IMG/VR virus record: IMGVR_UViG_3300042292_000186
Span: 1-48,185 of that record
Reading direction: 5' to 3' (one strand)
DNA length: 48,185 nucleotides
Source of the DNA: a virus
A program made the position numbers and the translations under genes. Shown here one piece after another: positions 1 through 10,411 of this stretch. The notes below the pieces were generated by a model. The model searched no databases. It had not been told where the DNA came from and saw nothing but the letters and a program-made list of their open reading frames with translations. The first letter of the stretch is position 1; each line of letters begins with the position of its first letter.

Positions 1-209
1 CCAGCAATGTAGCTACAAACATTACCTTTGCAGGAAATTTACAACTCAATAATACTCTAGTAGCACCGACCTTGGTAGCCAATGCTACTGTAGTTTATGC
101 TGCTGAACCTGCTGCGGGAACCAGCGGAGTGTATGTAATAAACGGCGCCGCCGCAAATCAAGAATTAATTACAAAAGCTCGTGCATTCGGCTTTTCACTG
201 TTACTATAG
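1..209 (+). CDS. C-terminal end of a virion/fibre-like protein (5' truncated)
   Basis: An open frame enters from the left edge (codons in phase with position 3) and stops at a TAG at 207-209, giving about 68 residues. The peptide is rich in Asn, Thr, Ala and Val, like the fibre proteins that follow. It ends in a stretch with Ala-Phe-Gly-Phe-Ser and a triple Leu. The next gene starts ten bases later on the same strand, so it belongs to the same structural cluster. The start lies outside the window and no domain can be named. Confidence 0.6.
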   Translation, partial: SNVATNITFAGNLQLNNTLVAPTLVANATVVYAAEPAAGTSGVYVINGAAANQELITKARAFGFSLLL

Positions 210-218
210 GAATAACAA

Positions 219-530
219 ATGGCAATATCTAATAATTTATTAACTACAACAATATCTAATGTATACGTTAGTTCCGGTAATACAGTAGTATCGACTATGT
301 ATTTTTGTAACACATCTACCGGAGCAAGAAATTTTGACCTCTACTTAATGCCTGCTGGAACTAGTAGTGCAAATACCAGTGTGCAAATTTACAAAAATAT
401 TCAAATAGCCGCAAGCGATACTTATGTAATGGACATGGAAAAATTAGTATTAGGCTCGGGCGATATGCTGCAGGCCAATGCTAGTGCAAATACTGCTATT
501 ACCTGTACCTTAAGTTTTGTAGGGATTTAA
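219..530 (+). CDS. Small virion-associated protein, beta-rich
   Basis: This 103-residue protein has no signal peptide or membrane segment. Its alternating Thr/Val/Ser/Asn composition suggests an all-beta fold. It sits between fibre-like genes on the same strand, 9 bases after the preceding stop, with a purine-rich stretch (aggaataaca) before the ATG as a ribosome site. Small beta-sandwich proteins in this position in T4-like aquatic phages are usually fibre or baseplate accessories. That role is inferred from context; no catalytic motif is visible. Confidence 0.6.
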   Translation: MAISNNLLTTTISNVYVSSGNTVVSTMYFCNTSTGARNFDLYLMPAGTSSANTSVQIYKNIQIAASDTYVMDMEKLVLGSGDMLQANASANTAITCTLSFVGI

Positions 531-533
531 TCT

Positions 534-953
534 ATGGGCCGCATGCTTAAAAATACAGTATTCAGAAGTGCTAGTTATGCTCTAGGTGTCCCTGTGGGAT
601 CTAGCACTATAACACCAGATAGCCCAGTGGTAGGTCAGGCCTTATGGAATACTAGTAACAGTAGATTAGAATTTTATGACGGTAGCAGCTGGCAAGGCAT
701 AGCAAAAGAGGGTGATGCAACTCTTGTTCGAGACAGCTTTACTGGTAACAGTGTTCAAACAGACTTCACTATGTCAATTAGCTACAGTGCAGGTGAGCAA
801 AATAGAGTTTTAGTATTTGTAGGTACTGTAGTTCAACAACCAACCACCAATTACATCTTTACTGGCGGCACTGTAATACAATTCTTAGCGGCACCGAGCA
901 CCGATGCTTCTATTAGTGTTATTCATAATCTTGGTAGTACAATCGTAGCTTAA
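534..953 (+). CDS. Fibre-like virion protein with YDGxxW module
   Basis: The 139-residue protein has two visible parts. Residues about 25-60 hold the module W-N-T-x-x-x-x-L-E-F-Y-D-G-x-x-W, which recurs in the two large fibre proteins downstream. Residues about 65-135 form a beta-sandwich segment with a G-N-S-V-x-T-D-F-T core and a V-x-Q-Q-P turn, also repeated in those proteins. It therefore looks like a minimal version of the C-terminal modules of the larger fibres. Translation may start at the second Met (position 543). Assignment as structural rests on shared modules and neighbours. Confidence 0.65.
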   Translation: MGRMLKNTVFRSASYALGVPVGSSTITPDSPVVGQALWNTSNSRLEFYDGSSWQGIAKEGDATLVRDSFTGNSVQTDFTMSISYSAGEQNRVLVFVGTVVQQPTTNYIFTGGTVIQFLAAPSTDASISVIHNLGSTIVA

Positions 954-958
954 ATCTG

Positions 959-966
959 GCTAAATA
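959..966 (+). promoter_or_regulatory. T4-type late promoter
   Basis: The octamer GCTAAATA matches the late-promoter form of T4-like phages (T4 consensus TATAAATA, commonly CTAAATA in cyanophages). It lies 19 bases before the ATG at 986, and a GAGGTAGG ribosome site sits between them. Confidence 0.6.
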
Positions 967-985
967 CTAAAAATGAGGTAGGTAA

Positions 986-3127
986 ATGTCGATTGCACGT
1001 GTCCCTGGATTTTCACTATTATCCGATTTAGATAGACAAGGTATAGATCTAAGATTTTCAACAAACGGTCAAACCTTAACCTACATGGATTTTGCTAACT
1101 TCCGGTTGGGCGTTAACACGGCTAGTCCTAGTCAATCATTGGAAGTTGTTGGTAATGTCTTAGTTACTAACGGTCATATTTTTTCATCAGCAAATGTTTC
1201 ATACGACATAGGTAGTGACAGTGAATGGTTTAAGCTAATCTATGCTAATAGCATAATCAGCACTAGCCTAACTGGAACACTACAAACATCCGATCAACCA
1301 AATATCACAGAGTTAGGTACACTAATCGATCTAACAGTTTCTGGGAATGTTGCAGCTGGTAATATTTCGACTGCAGGACTAATTGCAACCACAGGTAATT
1401 TATCAGCTAACAATGTAACTGCAAGTACCTATACTGGTGATATTATAACATCATCTCAACCTTTTATAACTAATCTAGCTAATATTACTTTAGACAATTT
1501 AATTTCTACAGGCAATATTACTGCAGACTGGGTAGTAGCTGATCAAGCTAATATCGGCAACATATACGGAACAATTCGTACAGGAAATCAGCCACATATT
1601 ACTAATTTAGGTAATATTTCAGTAGAAAGTATCGAGATTGCTGGAAATATTACTATTACTGGAAATACTGTTGGTGGTGTTATTGATGCAGATGAGTTGT
1701 ATGAAAATGGATTTAGAGTTTTAACAGCTAATTCTAATATTGTTGTAACAGGTGACGTATTAGGGTCTGGAACATTTAATAATGTAGCAGTATCTCTCAA
1801 TACTGTAGGAGTAAATGCAGGTGCATATGGTAGCACTAACAGTGTACCAAGTATAGTAGTAGACTCAAAAGGTAGGGTTACATCTGCAGCTAATGTGGTG
1901 TTAACAAAAGTAGGAAACGTTACTGTCGTTGATACTACTATATCTACTACAGGTAATTTAATTTTATCTCCTAGCTCAGGTATAGTAGACGCAGGTAATA
2001 GTAGAATTAGTAATATTGCGGCGCCTATAGAATCATCAGATGCAGTTACAAAAAGTTATTTAGAAGATGCTTTAATTTTTGCAGCAAATATTTTAGCAGC
2101 AGGTGACAGCACAGTTACGTTAACTGATAACGGAACAGCAAATCTAGCAACAGTGTTAGATGGAAATTTAACCAGTGTACAAACAGCAATTTCTACTACA
2201 TTTTACCAAGCAGTAACAGTAGATGAAATAACCATAGAAGACAATACTATTTCGAGTGCAGGCAATATTATATTAGATGCATTAGGTGAAGGAATAGTAC
2301 AAATTGCCGGATCCGATGCATTGGGTCTTCCTGCTGGTGGTGTAGGTACTAGACCTAGCTCACCGATGACTGGTTATACTCGATTCAACACAGATACTTT
2401 AGTTATTGAAACTTGGGACGGCAATACGTGGAACAGTCCAGGTATTTCGACTGTTACCAGCGAAACAATTATACCAGACGGAGTAAGTAATGTTTTCGTC
2501 TTATCTACCAATGCAACCAGCGCATATGGTTTATTAGTTAGTATAAACGGTACTCTACAACAACCAGTGATATCATATGATGTTGACGGTAATCAATTAA
2601 TATTCACAGAAGTTCCGCAAGATACAGATGTAGTTGAGGTTCGCAGTATTGCTGCTGGTATTGTTGTGACAGCACTGCAACTTGGTAGTACAGAAGTAGA
2701 TTTGACTGCAGGTAATGTTAATATTGCAGGCAATTTAATACCTCAAGCAGACGTTACGTACGATATTGGATCTGCAGACAAGCAATGGCGAGATTTACAT
2801 CTAAGCAGTAATACAATACACTCAGGAAATATAATAACAATATTAAACAACAACGAAACTGTAACAGTTGACAGTTTTTTAACCTCTAAATACAGAACTG
2901 CAAAATATATTTTACAAGCAACCTCTGAGACTGATTATCAGAGTGCAGAAATATTAGTAGTTCATAATGGAACCACTGCATATAGTAATGTTTATAGCGT
3001 AATTAATACCGGAAATATACTAGGTAATATTAGTACCATTGTTAGTGCAGGAAGTGTTTTAGTACAATACACTACAAGCTATGACAATACAATTATACGT
3101 TTAGCAACAAATTATATAGTTGTATAA
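986..3127 (+). CDS. Tail-fibre-like structural protein
   Basis: A 713-residue, Asn/Thr/Ser/Val-rich protein built of short beta repeats with N-I-T-x-x-G-N style turns (residues about 100-240). Residues about 450-475 carry a T-R-P-x-x-P...F-N-T-D module ending in W-D-G-N-T-W. Residues about 485-545 hold the F-V-L-S...V-S-I-N-G-T-L-Q-Q-P beta domain. The last 130 residues (from Y-D-I-G-S-A-D-K-Q-W-R-D-L) match the C-terminal domain of the next gene almost segment by segment. This architecture is typical of trimeric fibre or adhesin proteins. A late promoter precedes it. The exact fibre (long, short or whisker) cannot be stated. Confidence 0.7.
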   Translation: MSIARVPGFSLLSDLDRQGIDLRFSTNGQTLTYMDFANFRLGVNTASPSQSLEVVGNVLVTNGHIFSSANVSYDIGSDSEWFKLIYANSIISTSLTGTLQTSDQPNITELGTLIDLTVSGNVAAGNISTAGLIATTGNLSANNVTASTYTGDIITSSQPFITNLANITLDNLISTGNITADWVVADQANIGNIYGTIRTGNQPHITNLGNISVESIEIAGNITITGNTVGGVIDADELYENGFRVLTANSNIVVTGDVLGSGTFNNVAVSLNTVGVNAGAYGSTNSVPSIVVDSKGRVTSAANVVLTKVGNVTVVDTTISTTGNLILSPSSGIVDAGNSRISNIAAPIESSDAVTKSYLEDALIFAANILAAGDSTVTLTDNGTANLATVLDGNLTSVQTAISTTFYQAVTVDEITIEDNTISSAGNIILDALGEGIVQIAGSDALGLPAGGVGTRPSSPMTGYTRFNTDTLVIETWDGNTWNSPGISTVTSETIIPDGVSNVFVLSTNATSAYGLLVSINGTLQQPVISYDVDGNQLIFTEVPQDTDVVEVRSIAAGIVVTALQLGSTEVDLTAGNVNIAGNLIPQADVTYDIGSADKQWRDLHLSSNTIHSGNIITILNNNETVTVDSFLTSKYRTAKYILQATSETDYQSAEILVVHNGTTAYSNVYSVINTGNILGNISTIVSAGSVLVQYTTSYDNTIIRLATNYIVV

Positions 3128-3151
3128 TACGCCCTCTGCCTTTTCTTAAAA

Positions 3152-3163
3152 TCTAAATAAATA
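3152..3163 (+). promoter_or_regulatory. Tandem T4-type late promoter octamers
   Basis: TCTAAATA (3152-3159) overlaps AATAAATA (3156-3163). They lie about 90 bases upstream of the giant fibre gene, so its transcript would have an unusually long leader. Confidence 0.5.
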
Positions 3164-3203
3164 CTTGTAACACAACTGTACCTAGCTCTAGGGGAATATG
3201 GAA

Positions 3204-3238
3204 CCGCAGGCTCAAAACAGTGTAAAATACTATTGCGG
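3204..3238 (+). promoter_or_regulatory. Hairpin in the leader of the giant fibre mRNA
   Basis: CCGCA at 3204-3208 can pair with TGCGG at 3234-3238, 13 bases before the ATG at 3252. A small CCTAG/CTAGG palindrome lies just upstream at 3181-3192. The ribosome-binding area overlaps the distal arm, so the fold could modulate translation. This is inference from pairing only. Confidence 0.3.
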
Positions 3239-3251
3239 AGTTTAACCATAA

Positions 3252-6200
3252 ATGTCAGTCTTAACCAGAATTAAGAATAATCAGATTACTGATTCTACCA
3301 TCCTTGCTAATACCAAGATTGTTCCAGGGTCTATTGTAGGTAGCTTATTCAATACTAACCTAACAATGACGTCAGATGTTACTATTACAGGTAACTTGAC
3401 AGTACAAGGTTCCAGTACATATCTAACAGTAGCTAGTACTAATACCTACGTTAATGACCCATTAATTGTTATGAACAATGCCTTTGCGGGCACTAACACC
3501 AACGACATTGGACTACTGTTTAATCGTGGTAGTGACACTAACCAAGCGATCATCTGGGACGAAAGCGAAGACGAATTCCGCTTGATAGCTACAAGTGAAA
3601 CTGGAGAAATTTATGGCAACGTAGCCACTTCGAGCTATGCTAATGTGCGGGTGGGTAATTTAAACGTTGAAGGCGCCGCAGCCTTTGGTAGTTTAAGTAC
3701 TTCTGGAAATATAGGTGCAGTAAACATAACACTCAGCGGTGATGCTGCAGTTAACGGTGGTGATTTAACTACCACTGCTAGTACATTTAATCTAGTTAAT
3801 TCTAATGCTACTACTGTAAATTTTGCAGGTGATGCAACTACTTTAATCGTGGGCAGTACTACTGGTACAGCTAATATACGTAATGCTACTGTTAACCTAA
3901 TAGGTAATACCACCGTTGGTGGGACATTAGGTGTAACAGGTCATGTAACCTTAGAAGGAGTAACAAGTACCGGTGCTACTGGCACAGGTAATCTTGTGTT
4001 TAGTACTAGTCCAGTATTGACTACTCCAAACATAGGCACACCAAGTTTTGCTAATTTAACAAATGCCACCGAACTTCCTATTAGTACTGGTGTTAGTGGG
4101 TTGGCTACAGGCGTAGCTGATTTCTTAGTTACTCCGTCTAGCAGTAACTTAATATCAGCAGTCACAGATGAAACTGGCACAGGTAATCTTGTGTTTAGTG
4201 CAAGTCCGGTATTGACTACTCCAAACATAGGTACACCAAGTTTTGCTAACTTAACAAATGCTGTAGCCTTACCTGTAACCAGTTTAACTGGACTGGCCAC
4301 AGGCATAGCCGACTTCTTAGCTACGCCATCTAGCAGTAACTTAATATCAGCAGTCACAGATGAAACTGGCACAGGTAATCTTGTGTTTAGTACAAGTCCA
4401 ACACTCGAAACATCGTTAGCTACAACCAGCACTAATTTTGATCTATTAAACACCTCAGCAACTACAGTTAACTTTGCAGGTGCGGCTACTACATTAACCA
4501 TTGGTGCTACTTCAGGAACATTAACAGTACGTAATGCATTACTTGATGTTGATGGTAATGCAACTGTGGGTGGAACACTGGGTGTGACAGGTAATACAAC
4601 GGTAACTGGTGATTTAGCAGTTAATGGCGGAGACATTACCACAACTGCTAGTACATTTAATTTACTAGACGCAAATACTACAACAGTAAATGCATTCGGT
4701 GCTGCTACTGCAATTGATCTAGGTGCCACAACTGGTACACTGACTCTTAATAATCCAACAGTAGTTGGTAGTCAATCAACACAAGACTTATACAACACCA
4801 CAGCAACTACTGTTAATTTTGCAGGTGCAGCCACTACATTAACTGTTGGCGCTACTTCTGGCAACACAGCTATTCGCAACAATTTAAATGTAGGGTTAAC
4901 ATTAACTGCACAGGATATTAACAACACTGTTATTGGCAATGTAACTCCTGCGGCAGCAACATTTACCACAGCTAACGTTCAAGGTAATACTAGCTTAGGT
5001 TTAACTACAGCCGCTGCAATTAACAATACACCAATTGGTAATGCTACAGCAAGTTCAGGTTCATTTACTACATTAATATCTAGTGGCGTAACACAGGTAA
5101 ATGATACTACTGTAGCAACATCGGTAGGCACAGGCGCATTCCGTGTAGATGGAGGCGCAAGTGTAGCAGGCAACTTATGGGTTGGCGGCAACATTAATGT
5201 AGTAGGCAATACATTTACTATTAGTGGCAACACTGGTCAATTCTTTGGTGATATAAATGGGTTTGGTGCACTGTACGCAGGTGTTGCAGGATTCACATCA
5301 CTACCTCAAACTGTATTACAAGTAGCGGCAGATGTTAATAACTATGCGCAGATAAACTTTGAAAACGTTAATACGGGTACAGATGCAAGTGTGGACTACG
5401 TAGCTACATCAGGCAACGGTGACGACACTAATCACTATATCAATATGGGTATTACATCTCCAAATTGGGATGGTACACAAGAAAACAGTTTATCAAATTC
5501 ACTAAGTGGTAATGACGGTTACTTATATACACAAGGTGACGCAGGTAATGGTGGTAATCTAGTAATTGGTGCAAGCACTCCTAATAGAACAGTTAGTGTA
5601 ATCGTTGGTGGTAACACAGCCAGCAATATCACCGCAGTATATCGTGCTCCGGGTACAGTATCAACTAACACCACTACTGGTGCACTAACAGTTGTTGGTG
5701 GAGTAGGTATTTTAGGTAATGTCTATGCAAATAACCTAAGCACCGGCGGTGAAATTTCAGCAGCTGATTTAACTTTAACTGGTGACCTAGGAGTCAATGG
5801 CGGTGACATTACTACTACAGCTTCTACATTTAATTTATTAGATGCTAACGCTACAACTGTAAATGCATTTGGTGCAGCTACATCAATTGACTTAGGTGCA
5901 ACTACTGGTACACTAACTATCAATAACCCAACTGTAGTTGGTTCACAAACAACACAAAATTTATACAACACCACTGCTACTACAGTTAATTTTGCAGGTG
6001 CTGCAACTACACTAAACATTGGTGCAGACACCGGTACTGCGACAATTAATAATAATACTATTGATCTTGAAGGTAATGTTAACGTTAACAAAACAACACC
6101 TAGTACTAATAGTACATCAGGTGCGTTAGTTGTTGATGGCGGAGTTGGCATCGCAGGTAATTTAAACATAGGCGAAAATGTAATAATTACAGGTAATTTA

Positions 6201-9200
6201 ACAGTACAAGGAGATGTTACTACATTAAGTACATCAACTCTTGATGTTGAAGATTTGAATATTACAGTGGCTAAAGGGGCAGTAGATAGTGCAGCAGCCA
6301 ATGGTGCAGGTTTAACAGTAGATGGTGCAAATGCAACACTAACGTACAATCATGCAACCACCAGTTGGGATCTTAATAAGATTACTAGAGTTACTGATGA
6401 TACTAATACAACCAACGAGACATCGGGAGCATTACGAATAGCTGGGGGTGTAGCTATAGCTAAAGATCTATTTATTGGCGGCGGCAATGTAATCACTGAT
6501 GAAACAACATTTAACTTATTAGATGCTACAGTTACAACATTAAATATTGGTGGCGCAGCTACAGCCATTGATTTAGGTGCCGCAACTGGTACACTAACTA
6601 TCAATAACCCAACTGTAGTTGGCTCACAAACAACACAAGATTTATATAATACTACTGCTACAACTGTAAACTTTGCAGGTGCAGCCGCTACTTTAACTAT
6701 TGGTGCAGCTACAGGCACTACAAATATACGTAATGCCTTGGTTGATATTGATGGCAACGCAACAGTAGGCGGTGATACAACACTAACAGGTGACTTAGCA
6801 GTTAACGGTGGTGATCTAACTTCAACTGCAACAACATTTAATTTATTAAACAGCACAACACTTAATATTAATGCGTTTGGTGCAGCAACAGATATTAATA
6901 TGGGCGTTAATAACGCCGCCGCCAGATTTGGTATAAAAACTCCTAATATATGGTTTGACAATTTAGCAAACTTAGAAACTTATTCAAGTAGTATCAAGGT
7001 CTTTAATACTAGTGCCAGTACAGTAAACGCATTTGGTGCTGCAACAACACTTATCTTAGGCAGTGCTACTGGCGTAGCTAATATCCGCAATGCAACTACA
7101 AACATCTTAGGTAGTTTAACAGTTGGCGGCACCATTACGTTACCCAACGGCGCAGTAATTAAAGACACTACAGGTAATGGTGTAACATTTGGTGAACTTG
7201 CAGGCACTGCTAGCTCTAATGCTACGGTAGCTATCGGACGAGCTGCTGCGAACAACGGGCAAAAAGACTATGCTGTAGCAGTTGGCTCACTTGCAGGTAA
7301 TGGTAATCAAAACATAGGAGCAGTAGCAGTAGGCTACCAAGCAGGGCAAACAGATCAAGGTGTTGGTGCTGTGGCTATTGGTCGTCTTGCTGGCGGTACA
7401 ACACAAGGTAATACAGCAATTGCAATTGGTTTAAATTCTGGCGCATCAGATCAAGGCATTAATTCAATAGCCATTGGTACAAATGCAGGCAAAACATCTC
7501 AGGCAGCTAATACTATTATCATTAGTGCTACTGGAATTGAAACAAATGGTGTAGCAGCACAAACAGACAGTTTCTATGTAAACCCAATTAGAAATGCCAC
7601 AGGCAACGTCGGTACATTGCAATACAATAGTGTTACTAAAGAAGTTACATACAGTTTAGACTTAACACTGGCTAATATTACCTTAACAGGGGATTTAGCA
7701 GTCAATGGTGGAGATATAACTACAACTGCTAGTACATTTAATTTAGTTGACGCTAATGCTACTACTGTAAACTTTGCAGGTGCAGCAACTACCATTGATC
7801 TAGGTGCTACTACTGGTACATTAACTATTAATAACCCAACTGTGGTTGGCTCACAAACAACACAAGATTTATATAATACTACAGCTACTACACTTAATTT
7901 TGCAGGTGCAGCCACTACACTTATTGTTGGTGCAACTACTGGTATAGCAAACATACGTAATGCAACTACTAATGTTATTGGCAATGCTACAGTAGGCGGA
8001 ACGTTAGGTGTAACCGGCGATACAACATTGACAGGTGACTTAGCAGTTAATGGTGGTGATATTACGACTACAGCCACTACAGCCACGGTGTTTAATACCA
8101 ATGCTACTACAGTTAGCGCATTTGGTGCTGCAACTACATTAGGTATTGGTGCTACTACTGGTACGTTAACTCTTAACACTCCGACTGTAGTTGGCTCACA
8201 GTCAACACAAGACTTATATAACACCACAGCAACTACCCTAAATTTTGCAGGTGCAGCCACTACATTAACAATTGGTGCTGTTACTGGTACTGCCAATATA
8301 CGCAACGCAACTACTAATATTATTGGTAATGCAACAATTGGCGGTACTTTGGGTGTAACTGGAGCAGTTACATTTACTGACGACATAGCAGTTAACGGTG
8401 GAGATATAACAACTACAGCCACTACAGCCACAGTGTTTAACACTAATGCTACAACGGTAGACGCCTTTAAAGCAGCCACAGACTTAGAGTTTGGCGCTAC
8501 TACTGGTACACTAACCCTTAACAATCCAACAGTGGTAGGCTCGCAAACAACACAGGACTTATACAATACCACTGCAACAACAGTTAACTTTGCAGGTGCC
8601 GCAACAACATTAAACATTGGTGCTGACACAGGCACAGTAACTATTAACAATAATACAGTTAACCTTGAAGGTAACGTTAACATTAATAAAACAACACCAA
8701 GCACTAACAGTACGTCGGGTGCATTGATTGTTGATGGTGGTGCAGGGGTAGCTGGCAATTTAAATGTAGCAGCAAATTCTCAAATAGTAGTTGGTGCAGA
8801 ATTAAATTCAATCACACTAGCTAATATTGGTGCAGCATTCTTCGGAAACATTGATTTAGCATATAAAATAGAACTCCAAAATATTAGCTCAGATAGTCTA
8901 GCACTATCTGAAATTCGAATTCATAACGATGCTAGTACTGACGAAAATGATCAGAATATTCGAGTTGGTATTGCTAGTTCTACATACACTAATGCTCAGC
9001 GAACTATATTTAAACCAAACGATGGTTATGTATATAACATGGAAGGTAACCTACTTGTAGGGTCAGACACCAGTGACGTAATTATTTTTGTTGGCGGCCG
9101 CAACGCCGAAGATGAATTAGTAAGATTTAGTAATAATAATAGTAACGTTACTATTTTAAGTAATACAATATCTACGAGTTCAACTACTGGTGCATTAACA

Positions 9201-10400
9201 GTACGCGGCGGTGTTGGCTTAGGTGCCAACTTAAATGTTGCCGGCGGTGCAGTAATTAATCGTAATCAAACAGCTGAATCATTCCAAGTTAGAGGTCAAT
9301 TTGCAACTACATTAATCTATGCAGATTCAATAACAGATACAGTAACCATTGGCGGTAGCAATACTACTCCTGTTAGTGGTGCTACACTACGAATAAACGG
9401 CACAGGGGCAATGATATTGCCAGTAGGTACCACTGGTCAACGTCCAGGAGCAACCGGAAACGTCGATGTTGCGGGTATGTTGCGTGTTAACAGTTCATTA
9501 AGTATTCTAGAATATTATGATGGTGATGCTTGGCAAAGTTCACAAGGTTCGTTTACAATAATTAACAGCGAATCATTTAGTGGTAATGGCGTTGCTACAG
9601 TATTTAATATGAGTGGATCTGCAACAACTGCATCGGCCATTGTAAGTATTAACGGTATTGTGCAAATACCGATAACTTCATACAGTATAACAGAAGCCGT
9701 ACTAACATTTACAGAAGCACCAGAAATAGGTGACATTATTGATGTTCGTAGATTAACTACAACTGCGTCAGTTGACGAACTTGGATTTAATCAAAATATA
9801 TTTAAAGCTAACTTAGATTATGCTTATATTAGTACAGGCACAGTAGGATCGGTTGAGAGATTACTAATCGATGATACAGGGTTAGTTACTGTTACTGGTA
9901 ACATGGAAATTTACGGTAATCTAACTGTCAGAGGTGACACAGCTGGGCAGATTAACATTGGTGACAGTACTGCTGACAATGTAGCTATTACAGCTGAGAT
10001 TAACAGTAATTTAGTACCTAGTGCTAATAACACATTTGATTTAGGTAGCTCTACACAAAGATGGCGCGATGTTTACAGTCATGCAACTGTACACGATCAA
10101 ACACCAACTAATGTTAGTGCTAATGCTACTCCTACCTTAATTGACACTTTTACAACGTCAACGTATTCTAGTGCAAAATATCTTGTACAGATTAAAGATG
10201 GCAGTGATATACAATCCGCCGAAGTATTGTTAATACAAGATACAGCTAATGCATTCATTACTACATATAGTGTGTTAAGTAGCAATGTTGAATTAGGTAC
10301 ATTTACAGCTAGCATAGATAGTGGTAATGTAAACTTATTTTACACTAGTACCACAGCAACAAACAGCAACGTAAAAGTTCACACTACATATATTGTATAA
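3252..10400 (+). CDS. Giant repeat-built fibre/adhesin with YadA-like head segment
   Basis: A 2382-residue protein, one of the longest expected in such a phage. Residues about 240-390 contain repeats of the type T-G-T-G-N-L-V-F-x-x-S-P-x-L-x-T-P, familiar from phage tail fibres. Most of the rest is a repeat of about 110-120 residues that includes N-G-G-D-[IL]-T-[TS]-T-A (seven copies) and N-P-T-V-V-G-S-Q (six copies). Residues about 1305-1430 have the A-[IV]-A-[IV]-G spacing of YadA/trimeric autotransporter heads. The C-terminus carries a Y-D-G-D-A-W module, a beta domain and the terminal domain shared with the preceding gene. Likely a trimeric host-recognition fibre. The repeats vary mostly at synonymous positions, indicating old, selected repeats. 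Confidence 0.75.
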   Translation: MSVLTRIKNNQITDSTILANTKIVPGSIVGSLFNTNLTMTSDVTITGNLTVQGSSTYLTVASTNTYVNDPLIVMNNAFAGTNTNDIGLLFNRGSDTNQAIIWDESEDEFRLIATSETGEIYGNVATSSYANVRVGNLNVEGAAAFGSLSTSGNIGAVNITLSGDAAVNGGDLTTTASTFNLVNSNATTVNFAGDATTLIVGSTTGTANIRNATVNLIGNTTVGGTLGVTGHVTLEGVTSTGATGTGNLVFSTSPVLTTPNIGTPSFANLTNATELPISTGVSGLATGVADFLVTPSSSNLISAVTDETGTGNLVFSASPVLTTPNIGTPSFANLTNAVALPVTSLTGLATGIADFLATPSSSNLISAVTDETGTGNLVFSTSPTLETSLATTSTNFDLLNTSATTVNFAGAATTLTIGATSGTLTVRNALLDVDGNATVGGTLGVTGNTTVTGDLAVNGGDITTTASTFNLLDANTTTVNAFGAATAIDLGATTGTLTLNNPTVVGSQSTQDLYNTTATTVNFAGAATTLTVGATSGNTAIRNNLNVGLTLTAQDINNTVIGNVTPAAATFTTANVQGNTSLGLTTAAAINNTPIGNATASSGSFTTLISSGVTQVNDTTVATSVGTGAFRVDGGASVAGNLWVGGNINVVGNTFTISGNTGQFFGDINGFGALYAGVAGFTSLPQTVLQVAADVNNYAQINFENVNTGTDASVDYVATSGNGDDTNHYINMGITSPNWDGTQENSLSNSLSGNDGYLYTQGDAGNGGNLVIGASTPNRTVSVIVGGNTASNITAVYRAPGTVSTNTTTGALTVVGGVGILGNVYANNLSTGGEISAADLTLTGDLGVNGGDITTTASTFNLLDANATTVNAFGAATSIDLGATTGTLTINNPTVVGSQTTQNLYNTTATTVNFAGAATTLNIGADTGTATINNNTIDLEGNVNVNKTTPSTNSTSGALVVDGGVGIAGNLNIGENVIITGNLTVQGDVTTLSTSTLDVEDLNITVAKGAVDSAAANGAGLTVDGANATLTYNHATTSWDLNKITRVTDDTNTTNETSGALRIAGGVAIAKDLFIGGGNVITDETTFNLLDATVTTLNIGGAATAIDLGAATGTLTINNPTVVGSQTTQDLYNTTATTVNFAGAAATLTIGAATGTTNIRNALVDIDGNATVGGDTTLTGDLAVNGGDLTSTATTFNLLNSTTLNINAFGAATDINMGVNNAAARFGIKTPNIWFDNLANLETYSSSIKVFNTSASTVNAFGAATTLILGSATGVANIRNATTNILGSLTVGGTITLPNGAVIKDTTGNGVTFGELAGTASSNATVAIGRAAANNGQKDYAVAVGSLAGNGNQNIGAVAVGYQAGQTDQGVGAVAIGRLAGGTTQGNTAIAIGLNSGASDQGINSIAIGTNAGKTSQAANTIIISATGIETNGVAAQTDSFYVNPIRNATGNVGTLQYNSVTKEVTYSLDLTLANITLTGDLAVNGGDITTTASTFNLVDANATTVNFAGAATTIDLGATTGTLTINNPTVVGSQTTQDLYNTTATTLNFAGAATTLIVGATTGIANIRNATTNVIGNATVGGTLGVTGDTTLTGDLAVNGGDITTTATTATVFNTNATTVSAFGAATTLGIGATTGTLTLNTPTVVGSQSTQDLYNTTATTLNFAGAATTLTIGAVTGTANIRNATTNIIGNATIGGTLGVTGAVTFTDDIAVNGGDITTTATTATVFNTNATTVDAFKAATDLEFGATTGTLTLNNPTVVGSQTTQDLYNTTATTVNFAGAATTLNIGADTGTVTINNNTVNLEGNVNINKTTPSTNSTSGALIVDGGAGVAGNLNVAANSQIVVGAELNSITLANIGAAFFGNIDLAYKIELQNISSDSLALSEIRIHNDASTDENDQNIRVGIASSTYTNAQRTIFKPNDGYVYNMEGNLLVGSDTSDVIIFVGGRNAEDELVRFSNNNSNVTILSNTISTSSTTGALTVRGGVGLGANLNVAGGAVINRNQTAESFQVRGQFATTLIYADSITDTVTIGGSNTTPVSGATLRINGTGAMILPVGTTGQRPGATGNVDVAGMLRVNSSLSILEYYDGDAWQSSQGSFTIINSESFSGNGVATVFNMSGSATTASAIVSINGIVQIPITSYSITEAVLTFTEAPEIGDIIDVRRLTTTASVDELGFNQNIFKANLDYAYISTGTVGSVERLLIDDTGLVTVTGNMEIYGNLTVRGDTAGQINIGDSTADNVAITAEINSNLVPSANNTFDLGSSTQRWRDVYSHATVHDQTPTNVSANATPTLIDTFTTSTYSSAKYLVQIKDGSDIQSAEVLLIQDTANAFITTYSVLSSNVELGTFTASIDSGNVNLFYTSTTATNSNVKVHTTYIV

Positions 10401-10411
10401 AGAAAAGATAA

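Noticed and set aside
3750-8760. Repeats that could suggest a CRISPR array
   Set aside because: The repeats lie in one continuous coding frame, vary at synonymous positions and have no regular spacers or Cas genes.
3635-9736. Long minus-strand open frames under the giant fibre gene
   Set aside because: They are antisense to the repeat-coding frame, consist of biased Val/Ala/Pro repeats that mirror it, and lack ribosome sites or promoters. They result from the repeat composition.
3252-10400. Possible diversity-generating retroelement target in the fibre
   Set aside because: No reverse transcriptase, no template repeat and no adenine-specific variation are visible in the window.
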